Positions 1-12,231 of a stretch of DNA of 64,000 nt are shown here, piece after piece. Within the stretch, counting starts at the first letter, position 1, and every line of letters begins with the position of its first letter. The DNA comes from Athripsodes cinereus (Eukaryota; Arthropoda; Insecta; Trichoptera; Leptoceridae). Below the pieces are notes generated by a model, which was not told where the DNA came from, made no database searches, and was given only the letters and a program-made list of their open reading frames with translations. The position numbers and the translations under genes were made by a program. The stretch lies in NCBI GenBank assembly GCA_947579605.1, contig OX388328.1, positions 12,565,684 through 12,629,683 on the forward strand, read 5' to 3'.

Positions 1-147
1 GACGTTTGGGGATTGAATCCTTTTACCAGAATGTGTACAAGACACAAATGATTGATTTTAAAACAAAAAAAAACACTTTTGCAAAAATTGTGGTTTGATG
101 CCTTTGTCCCGAGCACAGTCGATATTGTGAAATAACATTATATAGTT

Positions 148-368
148 TCCGTGGAGCATCCGGCAAAAAATTGGTCTCCTACTCTTTTCCGTAAGTTTTC
201 TAGTGTCCTGCAAAAGCCAAATGTTCAAAAACATTTTACATATGTTCAGCACTGATGAGATTTGCCACCCATCCTGAATGTCTTAATTTTTGTTGGCACG
301 GAGATGACAACTTGCATGTTTATTACATCTGACTATTCTTCTGGCTACCCCACTTGCGTAGAAGTCTA
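148..368 (+). mobile_element. SINE-like repeat copy (TATAG-tail family)
   Basis: Near full-length: GTGGAGCATCCGGCAAAAAA, GCCACCCATCCTGAATGTCT and GGCTACCCCACTTGCG are present. The 3' tail has decayed. Confidence 0.8.
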
Positions 369-427
369 TAAGACATTAATTAACATCTTCAGTACAACAG
401 TTCGCGATGCAAATCATTAATTGTATT

Positions 428-594
428 TATATCTGGGTTTTGTTTTAAACCCAAATACAACTTTATACACCTTTCACGGTAAGCTACTAAAAGCTTGTGT
501 CGTGAAAGGGGAGATTGCCGGCACCCGGTGGTATCGAACCCCGGACCCCTTGTTCACGAGGCCGCGACTCTAACTCCAGGCTACCGACGAACTC
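428..594 (-). mobile_element. tRNA-derived SINE (family T1)
   Basis: In sense it starts with a tRNA-like segment: A-box-like GGTAGCCTGGAGTTAGAG, and B-box-like GGGTTCGATACC about 45 bp on. The body has CCCCTTTCACGACACAAGC and TTGTATTTGGGTTT. Confidence 0.75.
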
Positions 595-870
595 AATTAA
601 TTGTATAAATGGAAGTCCCCAGACTTCTGCGCTATCCGGGTCCTTTAATGTATAATTCCATTGTCTTTTGTTTAAGCTGTTGTGTTTATTAAAAAATTAA
701 CAGTGATGAAGTCCACTGTCACCTATCCTAAATGTCTTTAATATAGTACGGAGAAGATGAACTACATGTTCATTTCAATGACTCGGCGTTTTTTCAACTT
801 TAAACAACCAATTACTTACAATTTTCAAGTTTTAGAATCAATGTACATAACTTGACTTTGTACTGTAAAA

Positions 871-1682
871 TCTGTACCTTAGAGGATAAACCACGGGAGT
901 CCACTTTTTACCACTTTTGAGTTAACAATGCAAATACATATATATTGGTGACAAAACGTTATGTTAGTGGGTAAAATACTGTAGTCCAAAGTTGTTGGAT
1001 TATATGATTTTTCAATTGTAATAAATACATGAAGTCCATTTAATGTTAATGGAAAATCAACGGAAGTCCCACATACGTTATAATATTCCATCAGGGAGAA
1101 AAAATCATAGAAAATTTTGTTAGTGCCAAAATCACGGGAGTCCAACATGCGTTGTTTATACTAACTATTTAAAACAATTACTTTAAGTCGGTGCCACATA
1201 CGTTTACCTTCTTGGACTGAACTCTCGAAAAGTTAATGATCTTATATTTGAATCCGTCCAAAGGAATATGATTCTGATATGAATGTTTTTCGCTTTTTCT
1301 TGTTTTCCCTTTTTTTTCTCTTTCTCTTCGCCTAAAATATATATATGATGTTTTTTATATGTAAGATGAAAATATGGCCATAACATCCAACGGGATGAGC
1401 CGCCATAATAAAAAAAAAAAAAAAAAAAAAAAAAAACAAATGTATGTGCAGATTCTTTAGAAGATAAAACACGGAAGTCCATTTTATCTATAATTATCAA
1501 TTATTTTTTTTTATTATTAAATATTAAAATATAGCCTATCAAATGAAGATATTTTTTACAGACTGAAATTATTCCAAATATTATGACAGTTATGATGTTT
1601 TGAAACTTGAAAATTCATATAATTGCCTCTCCTGCACATTTATTGTAATTAGACTCCCGTGGTTTATCCTTTAAGGTACAGA
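871..1682. mobile_element. TIR element with internal ACGGGAGTCC repeats
   Basis: TCTGTACCTTAGAGGATAAA, then CCACGGGAGTC, at the left is matched by its complement GACTCCCGTGGTTTATCCTT, then TAAGGTACAGA, at the right (about 31 bp, two mismatches). The core CACGGGAGTCC or CGGAAGTCC recurs inside at about 1062, 1132 and 1462. A run of about 26 A starts near 1410. No transposase. Confidence 0.65.
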
Positions 1683-1917
1683 ACTATTTTCTGAATACCT
1701 TTACCAGTTCCAAGGGAAATGTAAACACTTATTTAAATTAAGAATTTATTAATTAAACTAAATTATAAAGTTCATCACCACGGTGTCGAAGGGGTTAATT
1801 TCAACTTTAAATTTGCAGATCACTGTTTTTAATGTAGTTTATAATAATATCTTCTTGCGAGGATAACAGAGAGTACTGGATGTTAATATTCTTCTTATTA
1901 TTACCGCTCTATGTTGT

Positions 1918-2213
1918 TTCGTGGAGCTCTTGGCAAAGAGTTAGTCTCCCGCTCTTTTCTGCAAGTGTTTGAGTGTCCTGTAAAAGGCAGGACAGGTCTT
2001 CATTACAGATCAACTGCATATAATTAACATGCAAGCTGTCCTCTCAGTGCCAACAAAAAATGAGACATTTAGGATGGATAGCCACCCTCATCGCTACTGA
2101 ATTCAAGATGTAAAATGTGTTTATTTTTTAACACCTGCCTTGTACAGTAGGACACTTGAAAACTTACGGAAAAAAGTGGGAGACCAATTCTTTAGCGGGT
2201 GCTCCAAGACATG
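1918..2213. mobile_element. Two SINE-like copies in inverted arrangement
   Basis: 1918-1990 is the 5' part on the + strand (CGTGGAGCTCTTGGCAAAGA to TGTAAAAGGCAGG). 2008-2213 is a longer copy on the - strand, from ACATGCAAGCTGTCCTC to GGGAGACCAATTCTTTAGCG. Together they could form an imperfect hairpin. Confidence 0.75.
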
Positions 2214-2351
2214 CTCCAATTTCTACACTAGTAAATTTGTCCACACGAGAGCTGACATAGTGGACAGTATCTGATGATAAATTGACTTTTAGTTAAAATG
2301 ATTTTAAACCCATAAGTCCTAAGTTGTGTTTATTAATAAATACGTATTGTA

Positions 2352-3044
2352 TCTATTTATATAAAAGAAAGTGGTGTTAGTTACACCATTTATAACTCAA
2401 AAATGGCTGTACCGATTTGAATGATCTCTGATTTGTTTAGGGTTGCCAGATGATAATTTGGTAAAGGAGGACAGATGGGTATAAAAAGGAGGATTTTCAT
2501 TAAAAAAGGAGGACATTCCAAAATCAAACGATTTTTTTTGTATTATTTTGCTTTATTTTACTCATATTTAGTTGAGCTGCCAATTTTGGAAAGAAGTTCT
2601 TGGTTTTTCAACAAATAATTATAAAAATCTTCACATGTCATGTTTTTGAAGTTGAGAATAATACAAAATCAACGATGATGTTTTTTTATAGATTGGCCTA
2701 TTTATAGAATATTTTTTGTATACATTTTCAAATTAGAATCGTTATCCATACAATTTAACATCAATGGTTCTGAAATTTCAATTTTGCTACAATCATGGAT
2801 AAGAATTTTTGTAAATTAAAAATGAATAGGTGCCTACCTAAAAAATAAATAAGTTCATACATAAATTACGTACAACAGATACAATACAAATCTGAAATAA
2901 AGTATAATTGTGCAACATAAATGATTTTTATTTTTTTACAATATACGATGACACACTTGAAGAATTACGGGAGTTTGTAAAGAGATTAAAAATATTAATC
3001 ACTCATTGATTGTTAGGCGGTACGAAGTTCGTTGGGTATGCTAG
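2352..3044 (+). mobile_element. Helitron-like element, second type
   Basis: Starts TCTATTTATATAAAAGAAAG and soon has AACTCAAAAATGGCTGTACC, a common lepidopteran Helitron 5' block. It ends GGTACGAAGTTCGTTGGGTA, TGCTAG, then T. The interior holds three AAAGGAGGA units at 2465-2515 and no coding region. Confidence 0.5.
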
Positions 3045-3218
3045 TTAATTTGTCACTTTATAATTACAGCGCGTATGTGTGTCTGTCTGTAGGTAATATT
3101 GCAATTATTTTAGGAATCTGACATAGTTTAATAAAATGTTACTATATTCGCTGTGGTGTAGTAACAGTGTTGGGTATTTTCGTATCGAATTAAGTAACAA
3201 ATATAAGTATGAAAACAT

Positions 3219-3449
3219 GTACAGTCGATTCCACTTAATTGGGACACTGCTTAATTGGAACAGCCGCTTATTTGGGACAATTCTCAAAGAACAGAAACCA
3301 AACCAAGAAACCAATAATAAATTTATACGAGTATGTTTAATTGGGACGACATTCCGCTTAATTGGGACAGTAAATTTAATCTGTAGGGTCACTCTTGACA
3401 AAATCTAAATACGATCTTAATCTTAATCATACGACGCGCGAAGTGACTG
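3219..3449. repeat. Pogo-like CTTAATTGGGACA repeat cluster plus CAGGG-type arm
   Basis: ACAGTCGATTCCACTTAATT opens a series of five TTAATTGGGACA-like units, alternately spaced, ending at 3373. This pattern is seen at the ends of pogo/Tigger-type MITEs. From 3383 a single arm of the 23046-23254 element follows. Confidence 0.55.
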
Positions 3450-3890
3450 TTCGAAAACTTCGGAAAAGAGTGGGAGACCAATTATTTGCCTCTTAGCAAA
3501 GTTTTGAAAAATCCAAAGCATTTCTAAATAAGGTGGCACTAATATTATTTGAAATTACCTTCAGGTTCCTTAACATTTTCATACAAGGGAAATAATTCTA
3601 ATAGAGACATTTTAGTATGTACTAATAATAATTCTAATACTTAAGTAATTTACCCCAGAGTGTCAGTGTGGGCGTGTCGGGGTAACTCGGGTAACTACAA
3701 TGTGTCATAATACTCGTAGCTATTATTATTATTACTATTATTATAAGAGCATAGTTAAAGACAATATTACAAGCACTTGTATAGTTCTAGTACCGTGATA
3801 TAGAATTGTAGCAATGGAAGTAGCTACTTAAATGTCATTACGCGCGTTTAAGGGTTAACGTTAAATATTTTAAGAAAATAATGGAACAAA

Positions 3891-4190
3891 TTATTAATTT
3901 TAAATTAATTAGTTACAGAAAAACTCCGTTTGATTTTCACTATAAATATTTGTAGTGGAAATCAATCAGTGTTTTTTTTTGTAATTAATTGATTTAAAAA
4001 TTAATAACGAATTTTCAAAATATAACACCAATACATTAAAATTATTGAACAAATTATTTTTAATGGAAACGAGTTTTCTCACTATCTTTTCAAATTATCA
4101 CTAATAATTTCAATTTTGCGACCGGTTTCGACACGTTAGTGTCATTGATGATCACTTTAAAAACTCGTCGATGACACTAACGTGTTCAAT
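3891..4190. repeat. Two adjacent hairpins
   Basis: 3891-4009 has arms around TGATTTTCACTATA / TGTAGTGGAAATCA. 4128-4184 has CACGTTAGTGTCAT / ATGACACTAACGTG with a GGTTTCGACACG edge. Confidence 0.65.
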
Positions 4191-5424
4191 TCTTGGATGC
4201 TACTTGGATAGTGTAAACAGGTGATCTAAGTGTACTTGGACTGTCTCATCCAAGCCGCCATCCAAGTTGACTAAGACGAAACTCTATTCATTCCAGTACA
4301 CGTGGACTGTTTTATGAAAACAATTTTTATTAATAATTGTTTCAAAAATGAGGTTTCACGAACACTTAACTTTTATTTGTTTATTTATTTCAAATGAACA
4401 GTACACTACAGACAATATATATGCATAAAAAACAAACAATGCAGAAAAAATGGTATCAATATATCGCCCTATTTATAAGTGCACACAAATTAAAATTCAT
4501 ATTAAGTTAGAAGCCCATAAGGTTGTCAATTTTAAATAAAAGAATTGTAAAATGATAAAAAAAGCTACCATATTAGACTATTAAAAAAAACAATATAAAG
4601 AAGAATAACAGTTATCTGTTCTTACAATAGGAATAATTAGTCAATATATTTTTATAAACAATCCAGATTAACTGTCATTCACTACATTAACCTAACCTAC
4701 CTACCTGTCCAACACACAGAAAAAAAAAAACATGTTGTAGTGTCACAAATATAAGGGAGTAAAGGGACAAAACATTGAGATGTAGAGAGACCCAAAAAGT
4801 TAACTATTATAATTACTATGATAACAAATCGCTGCACAGCACCTGTAAAATTGACCTCTTAAAACTGCGCAAGCTACGGCACACTCGCAGCACAGCAGCA
4901 CACTCGAAAACTAACATGTGCTTTTACAGCAAACTCGAAAACTTACATAAAAGATTGGGAGAAGTATTCCTTACTGCGAACTCCTCGGGGTATTGAAATA
5001 TTAGATAATTTTATTAAAATTATTTTTTTCACTTAACCCTCTAAGGCCCTATTGTGTGTATAAAATGACTTGTTACATTAATTTCAAACTACCCCGTCTC
5101 TAGTGTGACCGTAATGTATACAATATTAACATTGGTACATACTTACTCTTAACCCTTAAATGCCTAAGTGTGTAACCGACACTTGAAGATGTGTCGTTGC
5201 TTCTGAGGTACTATTATATAGGGTTACACACGCCCACAAGGATGATAGGGTTAAATAACATACTATCACATTATTACTAGATCTTATACCCGGCTTCTTT
5301 GAGCGAAATTAACTTTTAAGCATGGCAGATTTATATGCATTAGTATGTATGTTTGTGTGTCTATACGCAAGTATTAATTGCTATTTTTATATTGTATTCT
5401 ATTTTCATTACTATTGTTATTTTA
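4190..5424. other. No gene seen
   Basis: AT-rich sequence with A runs. 4910-4970 may be a decayed - strand SINE-like piece (CTCGAAAACTTACATAAAAG). Nothing else recognised. Confidence 0.5.
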
Positions 5425-6240
5425 ATAATGATGTGTTTTAGGCATCTTATTAATATAATATGTATATAGGTATGTATAATAATTAATGGTTTATAATGCT
5501 AGAATATTTTCTCCCCGGAATTGAAAACGTTCGTTCATTTCCCACTAATTGGGTTACCAGCGACAATAGAGAACGATGGGGCTTCCTACAGGACGAGTCC
5601 GAAACATGTGACTGTGGTGCAGCACGGACTATGCCACAATTGTTGGAGTGTCCATTGTGCCCTGTCACTTGCACTATGGAGGATATTTTTGACGCATCTC
5701 CACCTGCTGTGCGTTTTGCACAGTACTGGAGATCAGTTTGATTGGTTTTTTTCTGGGTTTCGACACGATAAATAATAATAATTTTAATATGATTGACAAC
5801 CGAATGGGCTTTGATAAAAATAATTTAACTGAATATTTGGACACTAGCTTATAAATAGGACATTGCATTGAGTAGGTACTCCTTGTCATAGTATAATATT
5901 ATTTAATTGTGTTAGATAGGTATGTATTGAAACACAGAATTAGCACTAGCTCTATCCATACATGCTTATGAACACGTTAAAATATTATTATATATAATGC
6001 TTGGATTATTACAACAAGGCACCGTTTATCATCATCAGAAACAGCTCTCACGTCACCAAGTAGTAAGTGACACTATTATTATTATTATTATTATTACGTA
6101 AGTTCACCACAAGGGTGACAAGCGGCGCGACGCTCTAATTAAAATAATGTGTTTTAGGCATCTTATACTATATTATAATTAATGGTTAATAATGCTAGAA
6201 TACTTTCTCCCTAGAATTTTGAAAACGTTAATTTATTCAT
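5425..6240 (+). repeat. Pair of direct repeats about 0.7 kb apart
   Basis: ATGTGTTTTAGGCATCTTAT and ATGCTAGAATATTTTCTCCC at 5425-5530 recur at 6143-6240 (ATGCTAGAATACTTTCTCCC). The LINE remnant and a (TTA)n run lie between. A local duplication or LTR-like pair; no LTR ends found. Confidence 0.55.
5590..5741 (+). mobile_element. LINE ORF2 C-terminal cysteine-rich remnant
   Basis: The open frame C-D-C-G-A-A-R-T-M-P-Q-L-L-E-C-P-L-C-P-V-T-C ends R-F-A-Q-Y-W-R-S-V then stop, like the C-x-C-G...H/L-L-x-C-P ending of insect LINE ORF2. Its Cys residues are intact. Confidence 0.6.
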
Positions 6241-6502
6241 TTCCCACTAATGGGGTAGCCAGCATTGAAGAGAGACCCACTTTACACCCGAATATCTCAG
6301 GAGTCGTTAACTCCTACTTATCCGCACATTCAAACCAAAATTGTCCTCACGGGCGGGCCATTGGGGAGGCCTGAAGGGCCAAGAATATTATAAAACAGAA
6401 TATTATGCCAATACAACTAGGTAATTCCACTTAGCTACCTCACTACGCTAGAGCCTGTGTCGAGGCTGGCAATTAGATCAAACTTATCTTTAGCAAAGTA
6501 GG

Positions 6503-7193
6503 CCCAATTCTGAATCTTAATGAACTAACTAACTAAAAAGTTGATTAATATTAGTTATTATGTAGTATTCAGCATTAGTTATACACTATAAACAACTATA
6601 AACTCGAGAACCACCAAGTGTAAACGGTAAAATCTATCTATGGGACAAACTAATATTAGTCAGTGATGCCGCAATACAAAATGTTTTTCACGTTCCGATT
6701 TACACTTCTGGCAACAATTTAATAGTTATCGCGCGTGAAAATTGTGAAATATCAGATTTGCCGATATATTTTGGCGTTCGTATTTGCGTCGGTGGTGGTG
6801 TAATTTTACAATTTATACATGCTAAGAGTTGCCCTAAAAATATAAATTTTTACTTTTAATTGAAAAAACAACTTAACACTTCCAAAATATAGCAATATTC
6901 TGCGGTAAAATGACAGCAACTAATAATATTCGCACATTAAAAGTCGCGAATAAAATTCTGCCAAATCCAACTTATTTTAGTCGTCGGCTGTCAACTAAAA
7001 TTTCATTCCGAATACGAAATCCATAGATTCTCGAAATTTATAGTTGTACTAAGTTAGGTCAAAATGAACTAATTAACTAAATTAGTACGGAAAACTGTGA
7101 ATACGAATTAGAACTAATTATCATGACTCAACTATCTCCTCACACTTAGTTGACTTAGTTAGTGCAACTAAACTATTTTATGATTCAGAATAG
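6503..7193 (-). mobile_element. 0.7-kb TIR element, copy 1
   Basis: Both ends carry the complementary motif AATTCTGAATC / GATTCAGAAT. The whole sequence is the reverse complement of 33033-33728 at roughly 94% identity by eye. There is no coding region, and a TSD is not obvious for this copy. Confidence 0.75.
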
Positions 7194-7495
7194 GGAACTT
7201 TCACAATTTTTTATTTTAAGCTCAAAAAATAGTACAAAAAATTAGAAAAATTATAGTGTTGTTTTTTTTTCTCAATATGCATTTTTAAGGTTTTTATCAC
7301 CATTTGAAAAAGCAATTTTCGCCCTACGGCGCAAAACGGTTCACCCACGACGGAATGAATGTGTGACGTCACAATGCGCTAGTACTGCCCGCCGCCCGGA
7401 TAGCTAGTCGAATTTCGTAGGGGTTGCGTGAAGGAAGCCGGTGTTTGCGTTTAAATTTCAATCATTTGGTATCGATAACATTTATTTAAAATATA

Positions 7496-7710
7496 ATGAA
7501 TACATCAAGAACTCATCACAAATATTGTTCAGTTCCACGGTGTGTAAACACGTCTGTAACTACTCCAAAAAAAGCGTTTATTTCGATCCCTAAGGCTATG
7601 CAAGTGCGTCGTAAATGGTACATAACTATGAAAAAAGACTTCTCAAATAGCAAAATTTCTACAAAATCAACTGTTTTTTGTTGAAAAGATCACTTCTGTG
7701 TAAGTACTTT
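7496..7710 (+). pseudogene. THAP-domain fragment with a nonsense codon, possibly P-element-like
   Basis: From the ATG at 7496 the frame encodes a THAP-like zinc-binding start: C11-x4-C16, then the FISIPK segment, a Trp (R-R-K-W), and an Asp/Ser-rich stretch. The region expected to end in C-x2-H-F reads TGT TGA AAA GAT CAC TTC, so the third zinc ligand position is a TGA stop directly before K-D-H-F. A possible splice donor (GTAAGT) follows at about 7698. THAP domains occur in P-element transposases and in host DNA-binding proteins domesticated from them. I see no transposase catalytic region nearby, because the next 290 bp are a LINE fragment. I read this as a decayed first exon of a P-like element or THAP gene. 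Confidence 0.6.
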
Positions 7711-7785
7711 GTATGATTATGTACTTTTAAGTTAAATTATTTTGTTGTGTGAATCGCTATTTATCTAAAAAAAAAACACGCCCGG

Positions 7786-8082
7786 CGTCAGTTAAGATGG
7801 TCTGGACATGTTGAGCGTATGTACGATGAAAGGATGACAAAGAGGAAGTGTTTATCTGAAAGAGGGGGTGTGAAGAAGTGTAGACGTCCAAGAACCACGT
7901 GGCTTGATCACGTGGATCAAATTCTTAAGTAAGTGTTTAGTAGGAGAAATCGGCGTGCATGTATGAGAAACTGGATGAATGTAGAGGAAGCGAAAGAAGT
8001 GTGTAAGGATAGATCTATGTGGCGTTCCGTTCTCTCTGCCTACCCCACCTGGGGCGTAGCGTGAGGGTATAGTATAGTAGGT
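7786..8082 (+). mobile_element. LINE 3' end fragment (TATAG-tail family)
   Basis: It encodes the C-terminal region after the reverse transcriptase (W-S-G-H-V-E-R-M, T-T-W-L-D-H-V-D-Q, A-C-M-R-N-W-M-N), with an early stop (AAGTAAG for AAGGACG). It ends CTACCCCACCTGGGGC...GGGTATAGTATAGTAG. It is 5'-truncated, like 30567-31041. Confidence 0.8.
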
Positions 8083-9114
8083 GACTATTAAAAATTTGAC
8101 CAAATTATGTGCCTATTAATGGAGGCATTGTCAAACTAACATAGTTCTACCTCCATTTAAACAGACGGCGCTTGTCCTAAGAAACACTATAAATCTAAAG
8201 TTGTTTAGCTAGACACATTCTGCACCAAATGGGTTACCTTTATAGGTATATGTGCTTTTTAGTATTTATTTAACAGAAAACAACAATAGTTTGACACTGA
8301 GCACTATTTGTACGTATAATTTTATAAGTCAGGCACAAATTACTCAAATATGAACACAAAGCGTTCCCGTAAGAGGCTAGGTTTGAACACACGTTTTTTA
8401 GCACTTATATACATGAAAAAGCAAAGAGGATTCATAAAAAATATAACACATGAGCACATTTGAATAGTTTAAAACTTTAAAATATACAAGTAACTTGCGC
8501 GCCTCTATCTCCGATCAACACAGAAAACACCGAGAAATGATAACATAGTAGCTGCGTCGAAGCTAGCACTAGCGCATGATGACGTCACAAGGTGAAGATT
8601 CAATAACAGAGCGTTTTAAATTTTGACAGAAAACATGGATTTTTAAATTGAAAATAATGAATGAAAAGTTTAATTTTATGATTTATTATTAGGATATTCG
8701 TGATCAGCGTAACTTTATCAATATAAATTGATAACTTTTTTTCATATTCCTCACGCATGCATGTTCCCTATTGGCAATAGTGTCCTACTTTCAATTTCTC
8801 CCTAGTCGTACGATTCAATCCAGTTGCATGTTTCTAAATTTAAATATTATTTAGTAAAATGTATTTTCATGCTTCGAAAACATCTAAATATGTTGAAACA
8901 TTCATTCACAAAAATTATTATTCAAAGAAATTGATGAGCCGTCATACAAAATGTGTCAACTGCGAATCGAAATAATGATAAAAAATTTGAAAAAAGAATT
9001 TGGTGAACGTGCTATAGTTAAAATGCGCTTAAACCAACCTAAGCCCATTCGTAAACATCCGAACACCTTCTCTGTTATTACCTACAAAAGAGAATTTGCA
9101 CAAAAAACGTGGAT

Positions 9115-9275
9115 AAATGGAAGAAATCACTTGATAGTGATAATATCGCCACTGCATAATATCGTCCAAGTATTTTAATTTTATGCTGTTTTATTTAGTA
9201 TTTTAAATTTTGTATTGTTATTTTTTAACACTGGTATATAATGTTGATGTGCAAAAAGAATAAATAAATATATAG
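9115..9275 (+). mobile_element. Retroposon 3' end (AATAAA tail)
   Basis: ATCACTTGATAGTGATAATA, TCGCCACTGCATAATATCGT and GTGCAAAAAGAATAAATAAA match the insertion at 21868-22050. The YGCGATAAnnCGCC-like motif resembles lepidopteran RTE/SINE tails. Confidence 0.6.
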
Positions 9276-9523
9276 GTAGTTCAAAAGAGGCGTCTTTTGT
9301 GTTTTTACTGCGAAAAAACACTTAATTTTACTGCGCTACTTTAGTATATTCCTCACTATCGGATGTTTAGAGGTGTATTTGGGTGTACAATATATTTATT
9401 TTTTTATTTATTTATTTATTCATTCTATACTGTACATTGATTAAAAACAATTACATAAAAGGTAACAATTACATATACCTAATTATCTAAAAGAACAATC
9501 TATCTATAGACCGTAATGGCATC

Positions 9524-9723
9524 NNNNNNNNNNNNNNNNNNNNNNNNNNNNNNNNNNNNNNNNNNNNNNNNNNNNNNNNNNNNNNNNNNNNNNNNNNNNN
9601 NNNNNNNNNNNNNNNNNNNNNNNNNNNNNNNNNNNNNNNNNNNNNNNNNNNNNNNNNNNNNNNNNNNNNNNNNNNNNNNNNNNNNNNNNNNNNNNNNNNN
9701 NNNNNNNNNNNNNNNNNNNNNNN
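9524..9723. other. Assembly gap (200 N)
   Basis: The run is exactly 200 Ns, a common placeholder length. GGCATC and GCATCG on its two edges suggest the gap may hide or split a repeat copy. The right edge (GTAATGGGGTAACCAG) faintly resembles the - strand of the common SINE tail. Confidence 0.95.
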
Positions 9724-10560
9724 GCATCGTACGTAATGGGGTAACCAGTGATTCGATCATATTATATTCCTGATGTTCTGTTATTGTTGTTTTTGTCATA
9801 GGAATGGCGTAATGAAAAAGAAAAAGAACATCGGTTTTAATAATTATCTTTAACAGGAAAATTAAAAAAAAAAACTAGTAGGAAGTATGAATAATTTAAT
9901 CTACTTGGAATATTCCGCGGAAAAATTGTTTAAAAATGTCATGTTTTAATTTCATGACTAAGTTCATTTTTGTTTTAAATTCCTTAAACATCGCAAAATT
10001 ACCTTTTCGTCATATAAATCAGTTAAAGCCACTATCGCTCCCCCAATCAACGTCGTTTCGCTGTCCGTTTACTCGTTAAACATCCCACGGAGAACAAATT
10101 TATTTATATTTAATGCATTCTACATCATTTTGTGTCGTTTCCCATTCAAAAATATTCAAAATATTCAATTATTTTGATGAAAAAATCCGCTAAAACAAAC
10201 GTTACACCGTGTGGACGTATTTTGTATGTATGCAGATTTATGAGGCTGAAAATGGAGAAATTGGGTCGAAACGGTGTACAGGGGTCTTAAACATTTATTT
10301 ATCAAAACTAACTTTCTAATAAAATAGCTCTGACTTTTATATGATAAAAATGATGGAATAAGTTTTAATGCTTCTTAATTTTGGTGAAATCTGAAATTGA
10401 GAACACTTTTTCAAATTAAAATTTAGTAATACTTTCTCTATTTATCTGTATACACCCTCACGCCATGTCCCAAGCAGAAAGAATTTCTAAAAAGGCAATT
10501 TCTCATAAATGAACGCGGATTTATTTTACATAACAAACACATCATTACACGCAATTAAAA
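9724..10560. other. No feature seen
   Basis: AT-rich, without long ORFs or repeats I can match, leading into the degenerate edge of the 100-bp minisatellite. Confidence 0.5.
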
Positions 10561-10760
10561 TATTTATATTCTTTATTATATAAATTGACATATGTCGACA
10601 CGTTTTTACAAACCATACATAAATATTTATGTAGGTATAGGTACACTATAAAAATATTTACATACTCTTAATTAGATTGCCACAAAACTTGTAATGTTTT
10701 CAAACCATAAATATATTTACACACCATACATATTAATCGATATATCTTTAATTAAATTGA

Positions 10761-11260
10761 CAAATATTTAGACATTTTCATACATAATTTTATTTATATA
10801 TTCTATTGATATATTTATTCATAATCCGATTGACAGAAATCTAGACACTTTTACACACCTTAAATATTTAGACATTTTCATACATAATTTTATTTATATA
10901 TTCTATTGATATATTTATTCTTAATCCGATTGACAGAAATCTAGACACTTTTACACACCTTAAATATTTAGACATTTTCATACATAATTTTGTTTATATA
11001 TTCTATTGATATATTTATTCTTAACCCGATTGACAGAAATCTAGACACTTTTACACACCATAAATATTTAGACATTTTCATACATAATTTTATTTATATA
11101 TTCTATTGATATATTTATTCTTAATCCGATTGACAGAAATCTAGACACTTTTACACACCTTAAATATTTAGACATTTTCATACATAATTTTATTTATATA
11201 TTCTATTGATATATTTATTCTTAATCCGATTGACAGAAATCTAGACACTTTTACACACCT
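10761..11260. repeat. Minisatellite, five 100-bp units
   Basis: Units begin at 10761, 10861, 10961, 11061 and 11161 (TAAATATTTAGACATTTTCA), exactly 100 bp each, with only a few substitutions. Degenerate units flank it on both sides, from about 10561 and to 11420, showing an older, wider array. Very AT-rich. Confidence 0.9.
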
Positions 11261-11689
11261 TAAATATATTTACAAACCATACAATTATAAACTTTTAAAA
11301 TTAGATTGAAAATATCTAGAAATTTTAATACACCATAAATATTTTTACACACCTCGAAAAAATATATATTCTTGATTAGATTGACATAAATCTAGAAATT
11401 TTTACACACTATATTTTTTTTTATTATATCTCTGCTTATCAATTATTAAAATAATACTTGATCGATCAGACTAACATTATATTTAAACAAGAGATGCAAA
11501 GAATATTAGGCAACTATTCGGTATTCTGTCTATTCGGCTATTCTGACGTCTATTCTGTCTATTGAAGGAACTAATAATAGCTTGTAGATTGTTGCTATTT
11601 CACTGTCAGCTGCAGATGCATAATTTAATTAATCCTCAAATATATAATTAATTAATTAAATTTCATATGGAGTGAAACAACATAATATT

Positions 11690-11955
11690 ATTATTGTCTC
11701 ATATCTCATTTATTAAACAAAACAATATTTGATTCTACATTTTGAACACAATATAAGATTAACAATAAAATTTAAAAATAACATTAAATAACAAAAACCA
11801 TAAAATATTAAAATAAATTTATGTATATTCAAAATGTAGAACCCCAACATTATTCGAGTTGATTCTTCCATGATGTTCTATGAAATAGTACAATCATGGG
11901 AGATCACTTACAGAGCTACAGGGACAAAAACCTTCTTACTATCCTGGTGGACGAT
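11690..11955 (+). repeat. Dispersed repeat copy (shared with 21770-22200)
   Basis: ATTTGATTCTACATTTTGAA, ATTATTCGAGTTGATTCTTC and ATGGGAGATCACTTACAGAG are shared in order with 21770-22200. Family unknown. Confidence 0.7.
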
Positions 11956-12052
11956 AGAAGTACGGCCTTCTGCATGCTGTATTTGAGCCTGTCATCTACT
12001 CCCAGTTTTCTGGGATTGCTTGACAGACTCTTAGGTATTAAACCATTTACAG

Positions 12053-12231
12053 ACAACACTATAGGCACGATGATTGTGGTAGGTGTTGATTGTGTTATTA
12101 TTGTTATTATTACAACACTATAGGCACGATGATTGTGATAGGTGTTGATTGTGTTATTATTGTTATTATTACAACACTATAGGCACGATGATTGTGTAGG
12201 TGTTGATTGTGTTATTATTAATATTGGAACT
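12053..12231. repeat. Tandem repeat, three 59-bp units
   Basis: ATAGGCACGATGATTGTG recurs at 12061, 12120 and 12179, each followed by GGTGTTGATTGTGTTATTAT. Confidence 0.9.

Larger units (their letters stand above)
7361..8590. mobile_element. Candidate degenerate P-like element bounded by inverted repeats
   Basis: The sequence 7361-7386 (TGTGACGTCACAATGCGCTA...) matches the reverse complement of 8564-8590 with about four mismatches in 26 bp. Between the two lie the THAP-domain fragment and a LINE 3' end. Paired inverted repeats around a THAP exon suggest a P-type transposon later invaded by a LINE. Both repeats contain the palindrome TGACGTCA, which is also a CRE/ATF site, so paired promoter-like sequences are the alternative. 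Confidence 0.4.

Noticed and set aside
8951..9178. 75-aa open frame
   Set aside because: Consists of a family R single arm and a retroposon tail, so it is not a gene.
10761..11260. CRISPR-like regular array
   Set aside because: Whole 100-bp units are near-identical with no unique spacers, and the genome is eukaryotic. It is a minisatellite.
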